From positions 806,001-870,000 of the forward strand of contig JAUTDP010000001.1 of the NCBI GenBank assembly GCA_033439795.1: 64,000 nt of DNA. Direction: 5' to 3'. The notes beneath the pieces are model-generated. The model was not told the origin of the DNA. It saw only the letters and a program-made list of their open reading frames with translations, and did no database searches. This DNA is from Sordaria brevicollis. Its lineage: Eukaryota; Ascomycota; Sordariomycetes; Sordariales; Sordariaceae. The translations under genes were made by a program, and so were the position numbers. This document shows, one piece after another, positions 47,445-57,171 of the stretch (within the stretch, counting starts at the first letter, position 1; every line of letters begins with the position of its first letter).

Positions 47445-49589
47445 TCACTCCCCTCTGCCGAACCTGACATCAAAGCCCTTCAACACAGCCATAATACTGG
47501 CAGCCTCCACTTCAATGGGCGCCCAGGGCCTTCCCGTTGATGACTGCTGCATGCTCACACTTCCCCTATGCGGGGGAGGGTTAGCAGGCACGGCTCTAAG
47601 CTTGGGCAGCCATGAGCCAATGTCATCAGCAGCTTCCTCAAAGTGCCGATGAGAGGCAATGGTCTTGTAAGCTTCGGCGCAGGAGAGGGAGACAGTGAAA
47701 CCGCCATTGTTGGAGGAAGAAGAGGATGAGAATGGGTTGCTAGGTGCAGGTGCCGGCTGTTGGTTGTTGGTCTTGTAGCGGTTGAGGTTGATGGGAACGA
47801 CCTCGTCCTCATCGGGCTTCTCGGTCTTGCAGCATCCACCGCCAGGTCCGCCGCCACCGCAGCATCCGGATGGGGGAGCAGCACTGCTGCTACTACCAGT
47901 CTGTTGCTTGTTGCGCTCAAAGTTGGCTGCGAGAGAGCGGCAGAAGAGACCGGACTTGGGATCAGCTAGACACTGTGCGCAAGTACCGGGACCACCGGGA
48001 CCACAGCCACCAGTCTTGACAGGCGGCTTAGACTGGGCTTCCGCACGGTTGACAGAACCGAAGCTAGGGAGCTTGACGGCACCCGTAGCAGTGATCTCCA
48101 TAGGCATAGGGACGACATCGTTCTCGGATGGCGGCGGAGTATGCATCTGGGCTTGCTGAATGACAGAGGCCACGGTCATGGAGGCAGCCGAGATGGCCGC
48201 GGATTCCGCGCACACGCAGTAGCTACCGTCCTTGCAAAACCCGCAAGACTCGTGCATCTCGACAGAGTTGATGGGTTGCGACTGTTGCTGAGGTTGTTGT
48301 TGGACAGGGGCAGGAAGGGGAGCCATGTCTGGTACTGTTGTGTCAGGCTTCTTGGACGAGAACAAGGCAGTAAAGTCAGTCTCCAACTGGACATCCTCGA
48401 CACCGGCATCCGACTTGTGCCTCTTTTCATCAGGACCAAGCGAGGGCGAGCTAGGTAGTGGCCTCTTAAGGTCGGCAGCCGCCAAGACCCGGATGGACTC
48501 CTCCAGACAGGCACATCTTCCTTCGGGAACACAGCCACCGCAGCCCATCAAGACATTTGAACTTTGCATGAGCTCCTCGGCGCAGGCACATGGGCCAGTA
48601 CTTTGGCAGCTACCGCAGGTAACATCAAGAGAAGACTGAGCGACCTCTTCTGGTGGCGAGATGATCTGGGAGATGGAGAAGGGTTGAGCAGTGGGTTGTG
48701 GCTCAGCAATAGGAACGGAGTCCACCTTGGGCGGGAGCTGAGTCTGTTGCGTGGCCTGCTGCTGTTGCTGTTGCTGTAGAGTGAAGCCGTTGGACTGCTG
48801 AGGTAGAATGGACTGAGGCGACATGCTGTCCCAGACATTTCTTGCGGCATTGCGGGCCTTTTCCTTCTCCAACATATCCTCCAACCAGCGGCATCGTGAG
48901 TGCAGGTTCTGGACCTCGACTTCGAAATGGCTGATGCGACCCTGGAGCTCCCTCACAACACGATCATGTTCCTCCTTTTGCTCTTCCAACTGGTCCTCCA
49001 ACTCGCCGACGCGGGCGGCCCTGCGCTCGCGGAAAGCTCTCTGGGCAGCACGGTTCTGTGCCTTGCGCTTAGTAGGAGGGGTGTCGGTGGCAGGCTTACG
49101 TCCAGGCTTTGGTCGGGGAGGGATGACCCATTCCTTGCTGGTCATGCTGAGAGGACCTCCCTGAGGAGTAGGGCAGTCTGTGGGCGACATGGCGCCACCT
49201 TGGCTAGATACGGAAGCGGCCCTGATGGGAGCAGGTCTGGGAGCAACACTGGGACGAGGGGCGATGGGAGGCACGCCGGTGAGGTTGGTAGTGGTGGTTG
49301 CTGAGATGGAAGTCGATGATGCTGGGGTGGAGACGCCACAGGTTGAGGCTGGAGAGGGGGCCGAAGAGGCAGGGGTCGAGACGGCGCTCGGGGAATTCCG
49401 CTTAGCAAAAGTGGCTGCTGTGGTTGTTGTTGTTGATGATGAGGCAGCCTGCTGTAGGGCTGAGAGGTCCATATCAGATGATTGTATTTGGTGTTGATGC
49501 TGATGTTGTTGTTGTTCAATGGACATGGACACTGTCGACGACGAGGTCATCTGACCAGTCGGCATGGAAGAAGGAGAGATGGCCGCCAT
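47445..49589 (-). CDS. hapX: HapX bZIP iron-homeostasis regulator
   Basis: HapX binds the CCAAT-binding complex and represses iron-consuming genes under iron starvation, while activating siderophore and uptake genes; under iron excess it activates vacuolar iron storage. The protein is 714 residues in one exon from the ATG at 49589. The diagnostic order is complete: the Hap4-like CBC-binding motif SKEWVIPPRPKPGRKP (151-166), the bZIP basic region KRKAQNRAAQRAFRERR (174-190), a coiled coil with a zipper to about 245, then four cysteine-rich regions: CGSCQSTGPCAC (325-336), CGGCVPEGRCAC (350-361), CGFCKDGSYCVC (449-460) and the longer CGPGGPGTCAQC...C (529-550). An extra CC...CC cluster lies at 576-587. 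The C-terminal end AASIMAVLKGFDVRFGRG fits the family. Ser/Thr/Gln-rich linkers make it longer than Aspergillus HapX. Promoter sites support iron-dependent control. Confidence 0.96.
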   Translation of the reverse strand: MAAISPSSMPTGQMTSSSTVSMSIEQQQHQHQHQIQSSDMDLSALQQAASSSTTTTTAATFAKRNSPSAVSTPASSAPSPASTCGVSTPASSTSISATTTTNLTGVPPIAPRPSVAPRPAPIRAASVSSQGGAMSPTDCPTPQGGPLSMTSKEWVIPPRPKPGRKPATDTPPTKRKAQNRAAQRAFRERRAARVGELEDQLEEQKEEHDRVVRELQGRISHFEVEVQNLHSRCRWLEDMLEKEKARNAARNVWDSMSPQSILPQQSNGFTLQQQQQQQATQQTQLPPKVDSVPIAEPQPTAQPFSISQIISPPEEVAQSSLDVTCGSCQSTGPCACAEELMQSSNVLMGCGGCVPEGRCACLEESIRVLAAADLKRPLPSSPSLGPDEKRHKSDAGVEDVQLETDFTALFSSKKPDTTVPDMAPLPAPVQQQPQQQSQPINSVEMHESCGFCKDGSYCVCAESAAISAASMTVASVIQQAQMHTPPPSENDVVPMPMEITATGAVKLPSFGSVNRAEAQSKPPVKTGGCGPGGPGTCAQCLADPKSGLFCRSLAANFERNKQQTGSSSSAAPPSGCCGGGGPGGGCCKTEKPDEDEVVPINLNRYKTNNQQPAPAPSNPFSSSSSSNNGGFTVSLSCAEAYKTIASHRHFEEAADDIGSWLPKLRAVPANPPPHRGSVSMQQSSTGRPWAPIEVEAASIMAVLKGFDVRFGRGE

Positions 49590-49745
49590 CGGGAATTTGC
49601 TGCCGTCGCTGATGTTTTAATTGTTGTTGCACAGGCACACAAAGAACCGAGGTGCCAACCGACGAACGAGTGAGCCAACCAAAGGGACAGACAGACCAGA
49701 CCAGACCACTCAATCAATGATGTGAGTGATGACTGATGAAGGAGG

Positions 49746-49754
49746 ATCTGATAA
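49746..49754 (+). promoter_or_regulatory. Siderophore-type GATA site (ATCTGATAA) upstream of hapX
   Basis: This is a perfect match to ATCWGATAA, the binding consensus of the SRE/SreA/SREP family of iron-responsive GATA repressors. It lies 157 bp upstream of the hapX start codon, in reverse orientation to the gene. In other ascomycetes SreA represses hapX in iron-replete cells, so the site is well placed for that circuit. Binding here is inferred. Confidence 0.7.
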
Positions 49755-49802
49755 GATTTGTTGCCGGGTCTCGGGAGTGATGGATTCTTTTCTCGTTTGT
49801 GG

Positions 49803-50112
49803 ATTGGACCGTGGGAGGTTCCGGTGTTCGGGCGGCCGGGGGCAGGCGTAGGTTTTTAATGTCGCAGACTCGCAGACTCCGGTGCAGAATGGCAGGGGAG
49901 TGGGCACTGGGGGACAGTGGGCGGAACAGTGGATTGGGTCGCTGAACCGTTGGCGCTGTTGTTCTTTTTCTGGGGCCCGGACACTGAGCCGAAGCCGAGA
50001 AAAAAACGTGGGGCAATTGTCCACTCTAGTCCGACTGCCGAACTGATGCGATTCTCGATAAATCCGTGAGCCCCCGTTGTTGTCTAATACCTCTACTGGA
50101 ATTGACAATTGG
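49803..50112 (-). promoter_or_regulatory. Three CCAAT boxes upstream of hapX
   Basis: CCAAT occurs on the coding strand of hapX (ATTGG on plus) at 49803-49807, 49933-49937 and 50108-50112. The HapX partner, the CCAAT-binding complex, recognises this pentamer. The arrangement suggests feedback through the same complex. CCAAT is short, so chance occurrence cannot be excluded. Confidence 0.45.
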
Positions 50113-52295
50113 CTGGAGATCTGTCGCGATAATAATTGAATGTCGTATTGTAGGACAAAATGTCGAGAAAAGGCGGAATGACGCAGTGTGTTGCTCGGTC
50201 CCTCGTGTGGTAGTTTTGCTGTGGGTGTGTGGGTAGCGGGTATTGTGCGCTTGGACCGATGTCAGTTCGTATGTCGAATGTCTCGATTTAAAGAATTGAA
50301 TCCGCGAATTGCAAGACGTTGTAACGACGGGAGGAAGAAATTCAGAGGTAAGATCTTCCACCGACAATGAGGGGTGGTCAATTCCCTTTGGCAAGAACGA
50401 CACACAAACAGGACACTGAAAATTTGCAGGCAGGAATGATCCGACAAGGAGGAAGGAGCGAATGCTGTTCTGGCGTGTTTGGCTAGGGTCTCTCGGATCC
50501 AAGCGAATTCCGGTCAGTCTCGCCCACAAAAAGTGAGGGTCCTTTGATCTCTCATTCGATGGGCTTGTGATGCTCTTTGCCCTGGTTGCCTGGCTGACGA
50601 AGTGGAAAGGGACAAAAGGCTGGATTCAACGGGCTCCACTGATTGATTGATAAGATTACGGAAAGTGCGCTAGTACAATCGCGGAATAGTGTCCTCCGCT
50701 AGAACCACTTGTACGTCACGACAGAGTGGGTCTCTCGTGGTGTCTCTCCGGTTGCGCCGTCACCTTGAAGCTGTCAAGTGTCAAAGAAATATATCCAAGA
50801 TGCCATTTTCACTGTATGATGCCTTGGTTATGAGGCAGAGTCGCCATGTAGATCTTGTTTATCTCTTACTACCGAGCCTATACTTCGGACTTACGACAGA
50901 CTGCCGTGCCGCGTGTCCCCCTCCCTTCCCTCACCGTTGACCGTCACTCAGGGTAGCAGGCGATGTCGGGACGTCGGCTAGCAAAGGCGGTCTCCATGCT
51001 GGCTGGGCAAGGGAAAGGGAAGATGGGTGTCAAGAAAACCCGAAAATGAGTCAATCATGGTGCTGACTGACTAAAACTTTCTCATCTTCACTTGGCGGGG
51101 TGTAAAGGTTTACACGTGGTGAAGCAGGAACAGGACTTTTGGAGATGTGTGTTCACGATCCTTTAAAAGCAGAAGCAGCACGAAGATGATCAGGTCCTTA
51201 CTGCCATTAAACTGAACCCAAAGAACGCAATAATCTGCCGAAATGTTACCAGGACATGTTCTGGAATAAACTGCTCACAGATTTTTTATCAGATCTTTCA
51301 TGCCAGGGCAGTCCATGTTGATGTCTTTTTCACAGGAGTCCTTGTTGAGTTAAGCAACGAAGAGTGAACATGTGCTTGTGAACATCACGATTTATACACG
51401 AATTTGATTGAATATCCAGGTGGTGATTACTTCTGAAGCTTTGAGGGATATAAGGATTTTCCCTAGCAACCGTCTTTGATACGATAGAACCATTGCATTC
51501 AAAACTAAAAAGAGGCCTTTCCAAACTCTGACTATGGATATTTTCACAACTCACCGGAAGTGACAGTGGTGGTGTCGTTGTCAAGGACCCCTGGCACAGT
51601 TCACCCCTCCTGCATGAGGGACCCAATGCCAAGACAAATTATCAGATCGAACACATTTCCCACTTGCTGAGCTCCGAGCACGAGCTGCGGGAACACCAAC
51701 CGCGAAACGCAACCAACGACAGCAGCCAATCTCACCCAACCTTTCAACGTTCTCATCCACACCACCACCAAATTCAACCGCGCAAACCAACAGGGTCTCC
51801 CACCCCTCAACAACACCCAACGGCCCGATCAGAGATTTCCGGTCTTTCCGCAATCAGGAACAAATTCATCCACTTACGCAGCTTGCCCTGGATTTTCAAG
51901 TCATTTGTCCGGTTGATTAACCCCACTACACCGCAACTGCACTCACTCGGTCATTCGGTCACATCACGCCGAATCCATCCCGGTCCGCATCCGCATTTCA
52001 AGGTCACCAAACGGCCGAGCTGAATCCCAACCCGGACTCGGACCCCAACCCGGAGCGGAATTCGGAGCCGCATTTCACCAGTCCCACAATTCCCGAACTC
52101 AGCCCCTGAACATCGGCACTCAGACAGACACATACCCCGTCACACCTCCGAACTCAGTCCGTCAAAAGCACCGGCAACTCATCGTCAATATTCAGCTACA
52201 CACACGCGGACCTAGCAATACCAACTTAATCAGCAACAACAGAGCTAATCTCACCAACCCATCAAGCCCGGCCTAAATACAAACAAACAGCAACA

Positions 52296-53496
52296 ATGGC
52301 AACCCTCTCAACCCCCAACTTTTCCGCCTCCGCCAGCGCCAGGACTTCCTCCCCACCGCGCTCCCAAACCTCCTCCCCCATCTCCCCCAAATCAACCACC
52401 CCAGCGCCGCTTCCATCCATCACCACCAACCTCGGCCACCCTCCTCCACAGCCCACCCAACCCACCTCCCCCCTCTCCGACGACGACAATATTTCCGACC
52501 TCCCCTTCCCCCCACCCTCCCCCGCCCCTCCTTCCTAACCCCCTCCTTCTCCCCCCTCTCCTACCTCAACTCCCTTTATTCCCCCTCCTCCACCACTACC
52601 ACTCCCCGTCACCAAACCCTCCCCGACCTCCACCACGACCTCCACACCCGCTCCCTCTCCATCTCCTCGGAACTTTTAGAACTTATAAACGCCAACTACA
52701 CCTCCTTTTTAAGCTTAGGGGATGAACTAAAGGGCGGGGAAGAGAGGGTGGAGGATGTTAGAGTCGGGGTGTTGGGATTCAAAAGGGCGGTGGAGGAGGT
52801 AAAGGGGAAGGTGGGGGAGAGGAGGAAAGAGGTGGAGGGGTTGTGTAGGGAGTTGGGGTGGGTGAGGGGGGAGTGGGGTGGGGGAGGGGAGTGTTGGAGT
52901 GGGGGGAGGGGGTGGAGGGGTTGGAGATGAAGCTCAACGTCAATGTGGGAGGGGGGCCAGCGGGAGGAGGGGGTGCGGGTATGGGTGGAAGTGGAAGTGG
53001 AAGCGGAAGTGGAGGAACTGGGACGGGAGCGGCGGCGGCTGGGGTAGAGGGATGGGTCAAACGCGGCATGCCAGGCCAGGAAGACCTACTAGGGGAAGAA
53101 GAAGATGATGAATATGCAGGCTGGGACGACGGGTCGGAAGATTTCAAAGACGAGATTCTACTCCTTTCTGACGACACCACCACCGGAGATGACGACGACA
53201 GGGAGGGGTTCATGTCTAGCAGCCCTGCGGAACTGGAAGCGTTGGCGAGGGAGTATGTCAGGATTGAGAACATGGCGGATCGATTGGGTGGTGCGAATGA
53301 GGTGCCGTTTGTGAGGAAGATGGAGGAGAGGATGATTAGGTGTAGAAACACGATCTTGCTGGATTTGTCTACGGCGTTGAAGGAGGCTAGAAGGGTGGGA
53401 GGGGAGAGGGGGAAGAGGAGGGTGGTTAGGTATTTGGGGGTTTATCGGTTGTTGGATGCTGAGCAGGAGGCTGTTAGGGTTTTGAAGGAGAAATAG
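52296..53496 (+). CDS. COG complex subunit 2-like protein, broken by two apparent frameshifts
   Basis: The product resembles subunit 2 of the conserved oligomeric Golgi complex, a tether for retrograde vesicles. Segment 1 (from ATG 52296, context CAACAATGGC) ends in the conserved DDDNISDLPFP. The family's next block, FLTPSFSPLSYLNSLYSP, lies about 20-30 bases further in a different frame (from 52532). It continues through LLELINANYTSFLSLGDELK to the heptad-rich KRAVEEVKGKV, and a third frame carries VLEWGEGVEGLEMKL through the C-terminal half to the stop at 53496. No GT/AG pair can join either break. The changes fall in a C run (about 52505-52530) and a G run (about 52860-52895), and both equal one missing base. 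Sequencing or assembly undercalls are the likeliest cause; a true pseudogene is possible. The C-terminal part has a Gly-rich linker, an acidic stretch and helices. Confidence 0.72.
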
Positions 53497-53659
53497 ACTG
53501 TAAGGGGAAGTATGGTTGATGTAATGGATCAGTGGTTGAAGGAAAAAGTACAGGCTCGGAAGAGACATAAACTTAATACTGCACACACAGACATACTTGT
53601 ACAACCCGCTTTTTGTGCCATTATAATACATGCCTATGATACAAGAAAACCTCTGTCAT

Positions 53660-54658
53660 TCACATAACCGACTCCAAATCCTCGGGCTTAATCTTATCAT
53701 CGGTAGGAGCAAACTCGGCATTCAGACTCAATCCAGGACCGTGAGTCGTGCTGAGCACCACCTCCTCCACCATCTTGGGCGTGCTATCATCAATCTTGTT
53801 GATATCCGACTTGATCTTGGCCATGAACGTCTTGATGTTCTCCGCCAGCTGCTTCGGCGTGAACCCCAGCTGACCGACCGCCATGCGCACCACGCCGTTC
53901 CTCTCCCTGTACTCGTCCATGCCAATCATATCCCGGAAGGTGGCCTCGAGGTTGTTGGTGACGGTCTTGGTCTTGCCGCTGGGCATCAGACCCCTGGGGC
54001 CGAGGATCTTGCCGACGTTGGCCTTGCGCAGCGCGCCCTCGGACTCGGTGTGGCAGAGCAGCTTGTTGAAGGTGAAGTTGCCGGACTTGATGGCCTCGAA
54101 CACGGCCTCCTCGCCGGCCAGGACGGCGCCCAGCTTCTTGGCCTCCTCCTGGATCGGGCTGCCGTCCGGGCAGATGACGGCGATGACGGTGTCGGTCTTG
54201 ACGGGCGTCGGCAGGCGCACGCGGTCGCGCACCACGGGACCGCCCTTTCGCGTTCGCAGCTTGACGTGCACCTCGTACTTGACGCTCAGCGGGGGTTGGC
54301 CGACCTCGACGGCGCGGAGGTAGCTGGCAGACATATGTTAGCTAAGCTGTAAAAGTAAACAATGGCTAAGGAAAGAAGGGACAGTGACCCACCGCATCGC
54401 ATCACACAGCGAAAACTGCTGCTGGGCCGACAGGTCCCACGACTTGAAAAACTTGTACTGCTTCTTCTTCTTGGCCGCCTTCTTGGGTCCGCCCTTGTTG
54501 GAGTTGTGTGTCGCATATCGCACCTGTTGCGATGCGCCGACGGCCGCCGCTGACGGGACCAGGAACTTGGGTATTGTCGGAACGAGAGCAGCTCTGGTGG
54601 GAGTCGACGCCAGGCTGAGCCTTGCCAGCGAGGCAAGGCATTGTTGTGTTGAAGCCAT
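53660..54658 (-). CDS. Mitochondrial large-subunit ribosomal protein uL1m (L1)
   Basis: uL1m forms the mobile L1 stalk of the mitochondrial ribosome. Two exons (54658-54393 and 54323-53660), split by a 69-bp intron with a GCTAACA branch site, give 309 residues. The N-terminal ~50 residues are basic, Ser/Ala-rich and lack acids (matrix targeting), followed by a Lys-rich stretch KKAAKKKKQYKFFKSWDL. The L1 domain follows, with the family signature around CHTESEGALRKANVGKILGP and RGLMPSGKTKTV. The intron lies at codon Arg89 (CG|C). The gene is convergent with the COG2-like gene (163 bp between stops) and divergent from GluRS. A long antisense frame is a shadow of codon bias. Confidence 0.93.
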
Positions 54659-55260
54659 TGTTGTTGTGTGTGGGTGTGGGGGTTATGTGTGGTGGTGTGG
54701 TGGTCGGGCGGCAACAACGACGACGACAACAACGGCGGCGGCGTCGGGACACGGACGGGACGGGGGATTCGCGAATTGACAAGTCCTCGGACGGCGGCGG
54801 GCAGCAGTCCAGTCGCACGCAGTCGCAGTCTCGGGGTCCCGGCGCGGGCAATTGGCACGCCCGCCTAGCAAAAAAAGTTGGGGCCCGGGGCAGGGAGACT
54901 GCGGCGGGCACTGCGCTGCAACCGGCTGGGCAAGGGCGCGGCAGGCAGCGCATTTCTCTCACTGTTAACGATGGACTGAGCCACATTTGACATGAAAACG
55001 CCTCAGTTCATCTTGACTTCAACGCAGCAAGCGCCACACATCTGTCATACCACTGGACCTACTACCCCGGACACGCTAACCGCAAGCGCCATACTTCAGC
55101 ACTCTGTAAGAGCCCCGCAGACACTCCACTTTGCCCGTCCCGCTGTAGCCTGTGCCCCTCCAAAAACTTCCTTGACTCAATTGCTGTTTTGGTGAGGGTT
55201 TGGTTTCTTGTACAGTTTCACAACCCCATCCACCATATACCCACCATATCCATCACCACC
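54659..55260. other. Shared upstream region of uL1m and GluRS
   Basis: About 600 bp separate the two divergent translation genes. The segment is GC-rich near uL1m, with GACGACGACAAC-type runs (54715-54740) and an ATTGG (CCAAT reverse) at about 54850. The GluRS side ends in CATATCCATCACCACCATG. No TATA box was found. Confidence 0.5.
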
Positions 55261-57171
55261 ATGAAGCTGGACGAGCTCAAGCCTCTCGAGGCCCTCCTCA
55301 CCGCGGACTTCCGCCAGATCGAGCCCCGCCTCCAGGCCCTCGACAAGCACCTGATCCTGCGCACCTACCTCGACGGCTACACGCTCGGCGACATCGACAC
55401 CAAGATCTGGCTCGCCCTCCGTGGCAACCGTGCCGCCGTCTCCTTCATCAAGCGCGGCTCCCTCGCCAACCTTGCCAGATGGTTCAACTACATTGAGGAG
55501 AACCACCCCGAGATCCAGGCCGAGATCAAGGCCAAGGATGCTGCCGCCAAGGCCAAGGTCGCCGCCGCCTCCAAGGCCGGTGCCAGCTACGCCCTCGCCC
55601 TCCAGAACGCCGACCAGGGCGTCGTCACCCGTTTCCTCCCCGAGCCCTCGGGCTACCTTCACATCGGACACGCCAAGGCCGCCCTCCTCTCCGACTACTT
55701 TGCTCACCAGGCTTACAAGGGCCAGCTGCGCCTCCGTCTCGACGACACCAACCCTTCCAAGGAGAAGCAGGAGTACCAGGATGCCATCATTGAGGATCTC
55801 GCCCTCATGGGCATCAAGCCCGACTCGGTCACCTACACTTCCGACTACTTCGACTATCTGTATGACATGTGCGTGCGCATGATCAAGGAGGGCCACGCCT
55901 ACGCCGACGACACCGACCAGGACACCATGCGCGACCAGCGCTGGAAGGGTCTGCCCTCTGCCCGCCGCGACCGCTCCGTCGAGGAGAACCTGCGCATCTT
56001 CACCGAGGAGATGAAGAACGGCACCGAGGAGGGTCTCAAGAACTGCATCCGCGCCAAGCTGTCGGTCGACAACCCCAACAAGGCCCTCCGCGACCCCGTC
56101 ATCTACCGCTGCAACATCGAGACCCCTCACCACCGCACCGGCACCAAGTGGAAGATGTACCCCATGTACGACTTCGCCTGCCCCGTCGTCGACAGCCACG
56201 AGGGCGTCACCCACGCGCTCCGCTCCACCGAGTACACCGACCGCAACCCCCAGTACCAGTGGTTCATTGACACCCTCAAGCTGCGCCAGGTCTACATGTG
56301 GGATTTCGCCCGCATGAACTTTATCCGCACCTTCCTGTCCAAGCGCAAGCTCGCCAAGCTCGTCGACACCGGCAAGGTCTGGGGCTGGGACGACCCGCGC
56401 ATGCCCACCATCCGCGGTGTGCGCCGCCGCGGCATGACCATCCCCGCCCTCCGCGACTTCATCCTCAAGCAGGGCCCTTCCCGCAACGTCGTCACCATGG
56501 ATTGGACCAACTTCTGGGCCAGCAACAAGAAGGAGATCGACCCCATCGCGCCCCGCCACACGGCCATCACCAAGAAGGATGCCGTCAAGGTGGTCGTCAA
56601 GGGCGCCGACGCCCCCGCCGAGCCCGTCAAGCAGGAGAAGCCCAAGCACCCCAAGAACAAGGAGGTCGGCACCAAGCAGGTCACCTTTGCCAACGAGCTC
56701 ATCATGGACCAGGCCGACGCCAAGTCGTTCAAGGACGGCGAGGAAATCACCCTCATGGCGTGGGGCAACGGTTTCGTGCGCAACATCGATTCTTCGGCGG
56801 ACGTGATCCCCACTTTCGAGATCGACCTCAACCTCGCCGGCGACGTCAAGTCGACCGAGAAGAAGGTCACCTGGCTCGCGTCCAAGGGCCAGACCCTGGT
56901 CCCCGCCGAGCTGTGGGACTTTGACTACCTCATCACCAAGGACGTGCTGCAGGAGGAGGATAACATGGAGGATTTCCTCAACCCGGTTACCGAGACCATG
57001 GAGGAGGCGTGGTGCGACGAGGCGGCGGCTGGTCTCAAGAAGGACGATATCATCCAGCTGGAGAGACGCGGGTATTATCGCGTTGATAAGGGCCTGGGTG
57101 ATTGGAAGGAGGGCGAGGAGAGGAAGTTGGTGTTGTTTTGCATTCCTACTGGTAAGACTGGTTCTAAGTAA
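55261..57171 (+). CDS. Glutamyl-tRNA synthetase, cytosolic (Gus1-like)
   Basis: This class I synthetase charges tRNA-Glu. The protein is 636 residues in one exon from ATG 55261 (context CACCACCATGA); the open frame further upstream begins at a TTG. Residues 1-90 form the GST-like appendix used for complex formation with Arc1-type cofactors, followed by an Ala/Lys-rich linker. The catalytic domain begins RFLPEPSGYLHIGHAKAALL (HIGH at 134-137) and continues LRLDDTNPSKEKQEYQDAI. GTKWKMYPMYDFACPVVDS and GVTHALRSTEYTDRN match the archaeal/eukaryotic GlxRS branch. LSKRKL (about 359-364) is the KMSKS equivalent. The ATITKKDAV-type C-terminal beta-barrel anticodon domain is complete. GluRS is preferred over GlnRS because of the N-terminal GST-like domain and the DDTNPSKE block, but GlnRS shares much of this fold. 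Confidence 0.93.
   Translation: MKLDELKPLEALLTADFRQIEPRLQALDKHLILRTYLDGYTLGDIDTKIWLALRGNRAAVSFIKRGSLANLARWFNYIEENHPEIQAEIKAKDAAAKAKVAAASKAGASYALALQNADQGVVTRFLPEPSGYLHIGHAKAALLSDYFAHQAYKGQLRLRLDDTNPSKEKQEYQDAIIEDLALMGIKPDSVTYTSDYFDYLYDMCVRMIKEGHAYADDTDQDTMRDQRWKGLPSARRDRSVEENLRIFTEEMKNGTEEGLKNCIRAKLSVDNPNKALRDPVIYRCNIETPHHRTGTKWKMYPMYDFACPVVDSHEGVTHALRSTEYTDRNPQYQWFIDTLKLRQVYMWDFARMNFIRTFLSKRKLAKLVDTGKVWGWDDPRMPTIRGVRRRGMTIPALRDFILKQGPSRNVVTMDWTNFWASNKKEIDPIAPRHTAITKKDAVKVVVKGADAPAEPVKQEKPKHPKNKEVGTKQVTFANELIMDQADAKSFKDGEEITLMAWGNGFVRNIDSSADVIPTFEIDLNLAGDVKSTEKKVTWLASKGQTLVPAELWDFDYLITKDVLQEEDNMEDFLNPVTETMEEAWCDEAAAGLKKDDIIQLERRGYYRVDKGLGDWKEGEERKLVLFCIPTGKTGSK

Larger units (their letters stand above)
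49590..52295. other. Divergent intergenic region hapX / COG2, 2.7 kb
   Basis: No coding sequence is supported. The half next to hapX carries the GATA and CCAAT sites and several short frames that are probably leader uORFs or chance. The half next to the COG2-like gene is CA-rich (51.7-52.3 kb), like a fungal promoter/leader. Confidence 0.5.

Noticed and set aside
50026..50529. A 167-codon minus-strand frame upstream of hapX
   Set aside because: It lies in the hapX promoter/leader, overlaps CCAAT boxes and has no domain-like content.
53630..54352. A 240-codon frame antisense to uL1m
   Set aside because: A shadow of the ribosomal protein exon with no features of its own.
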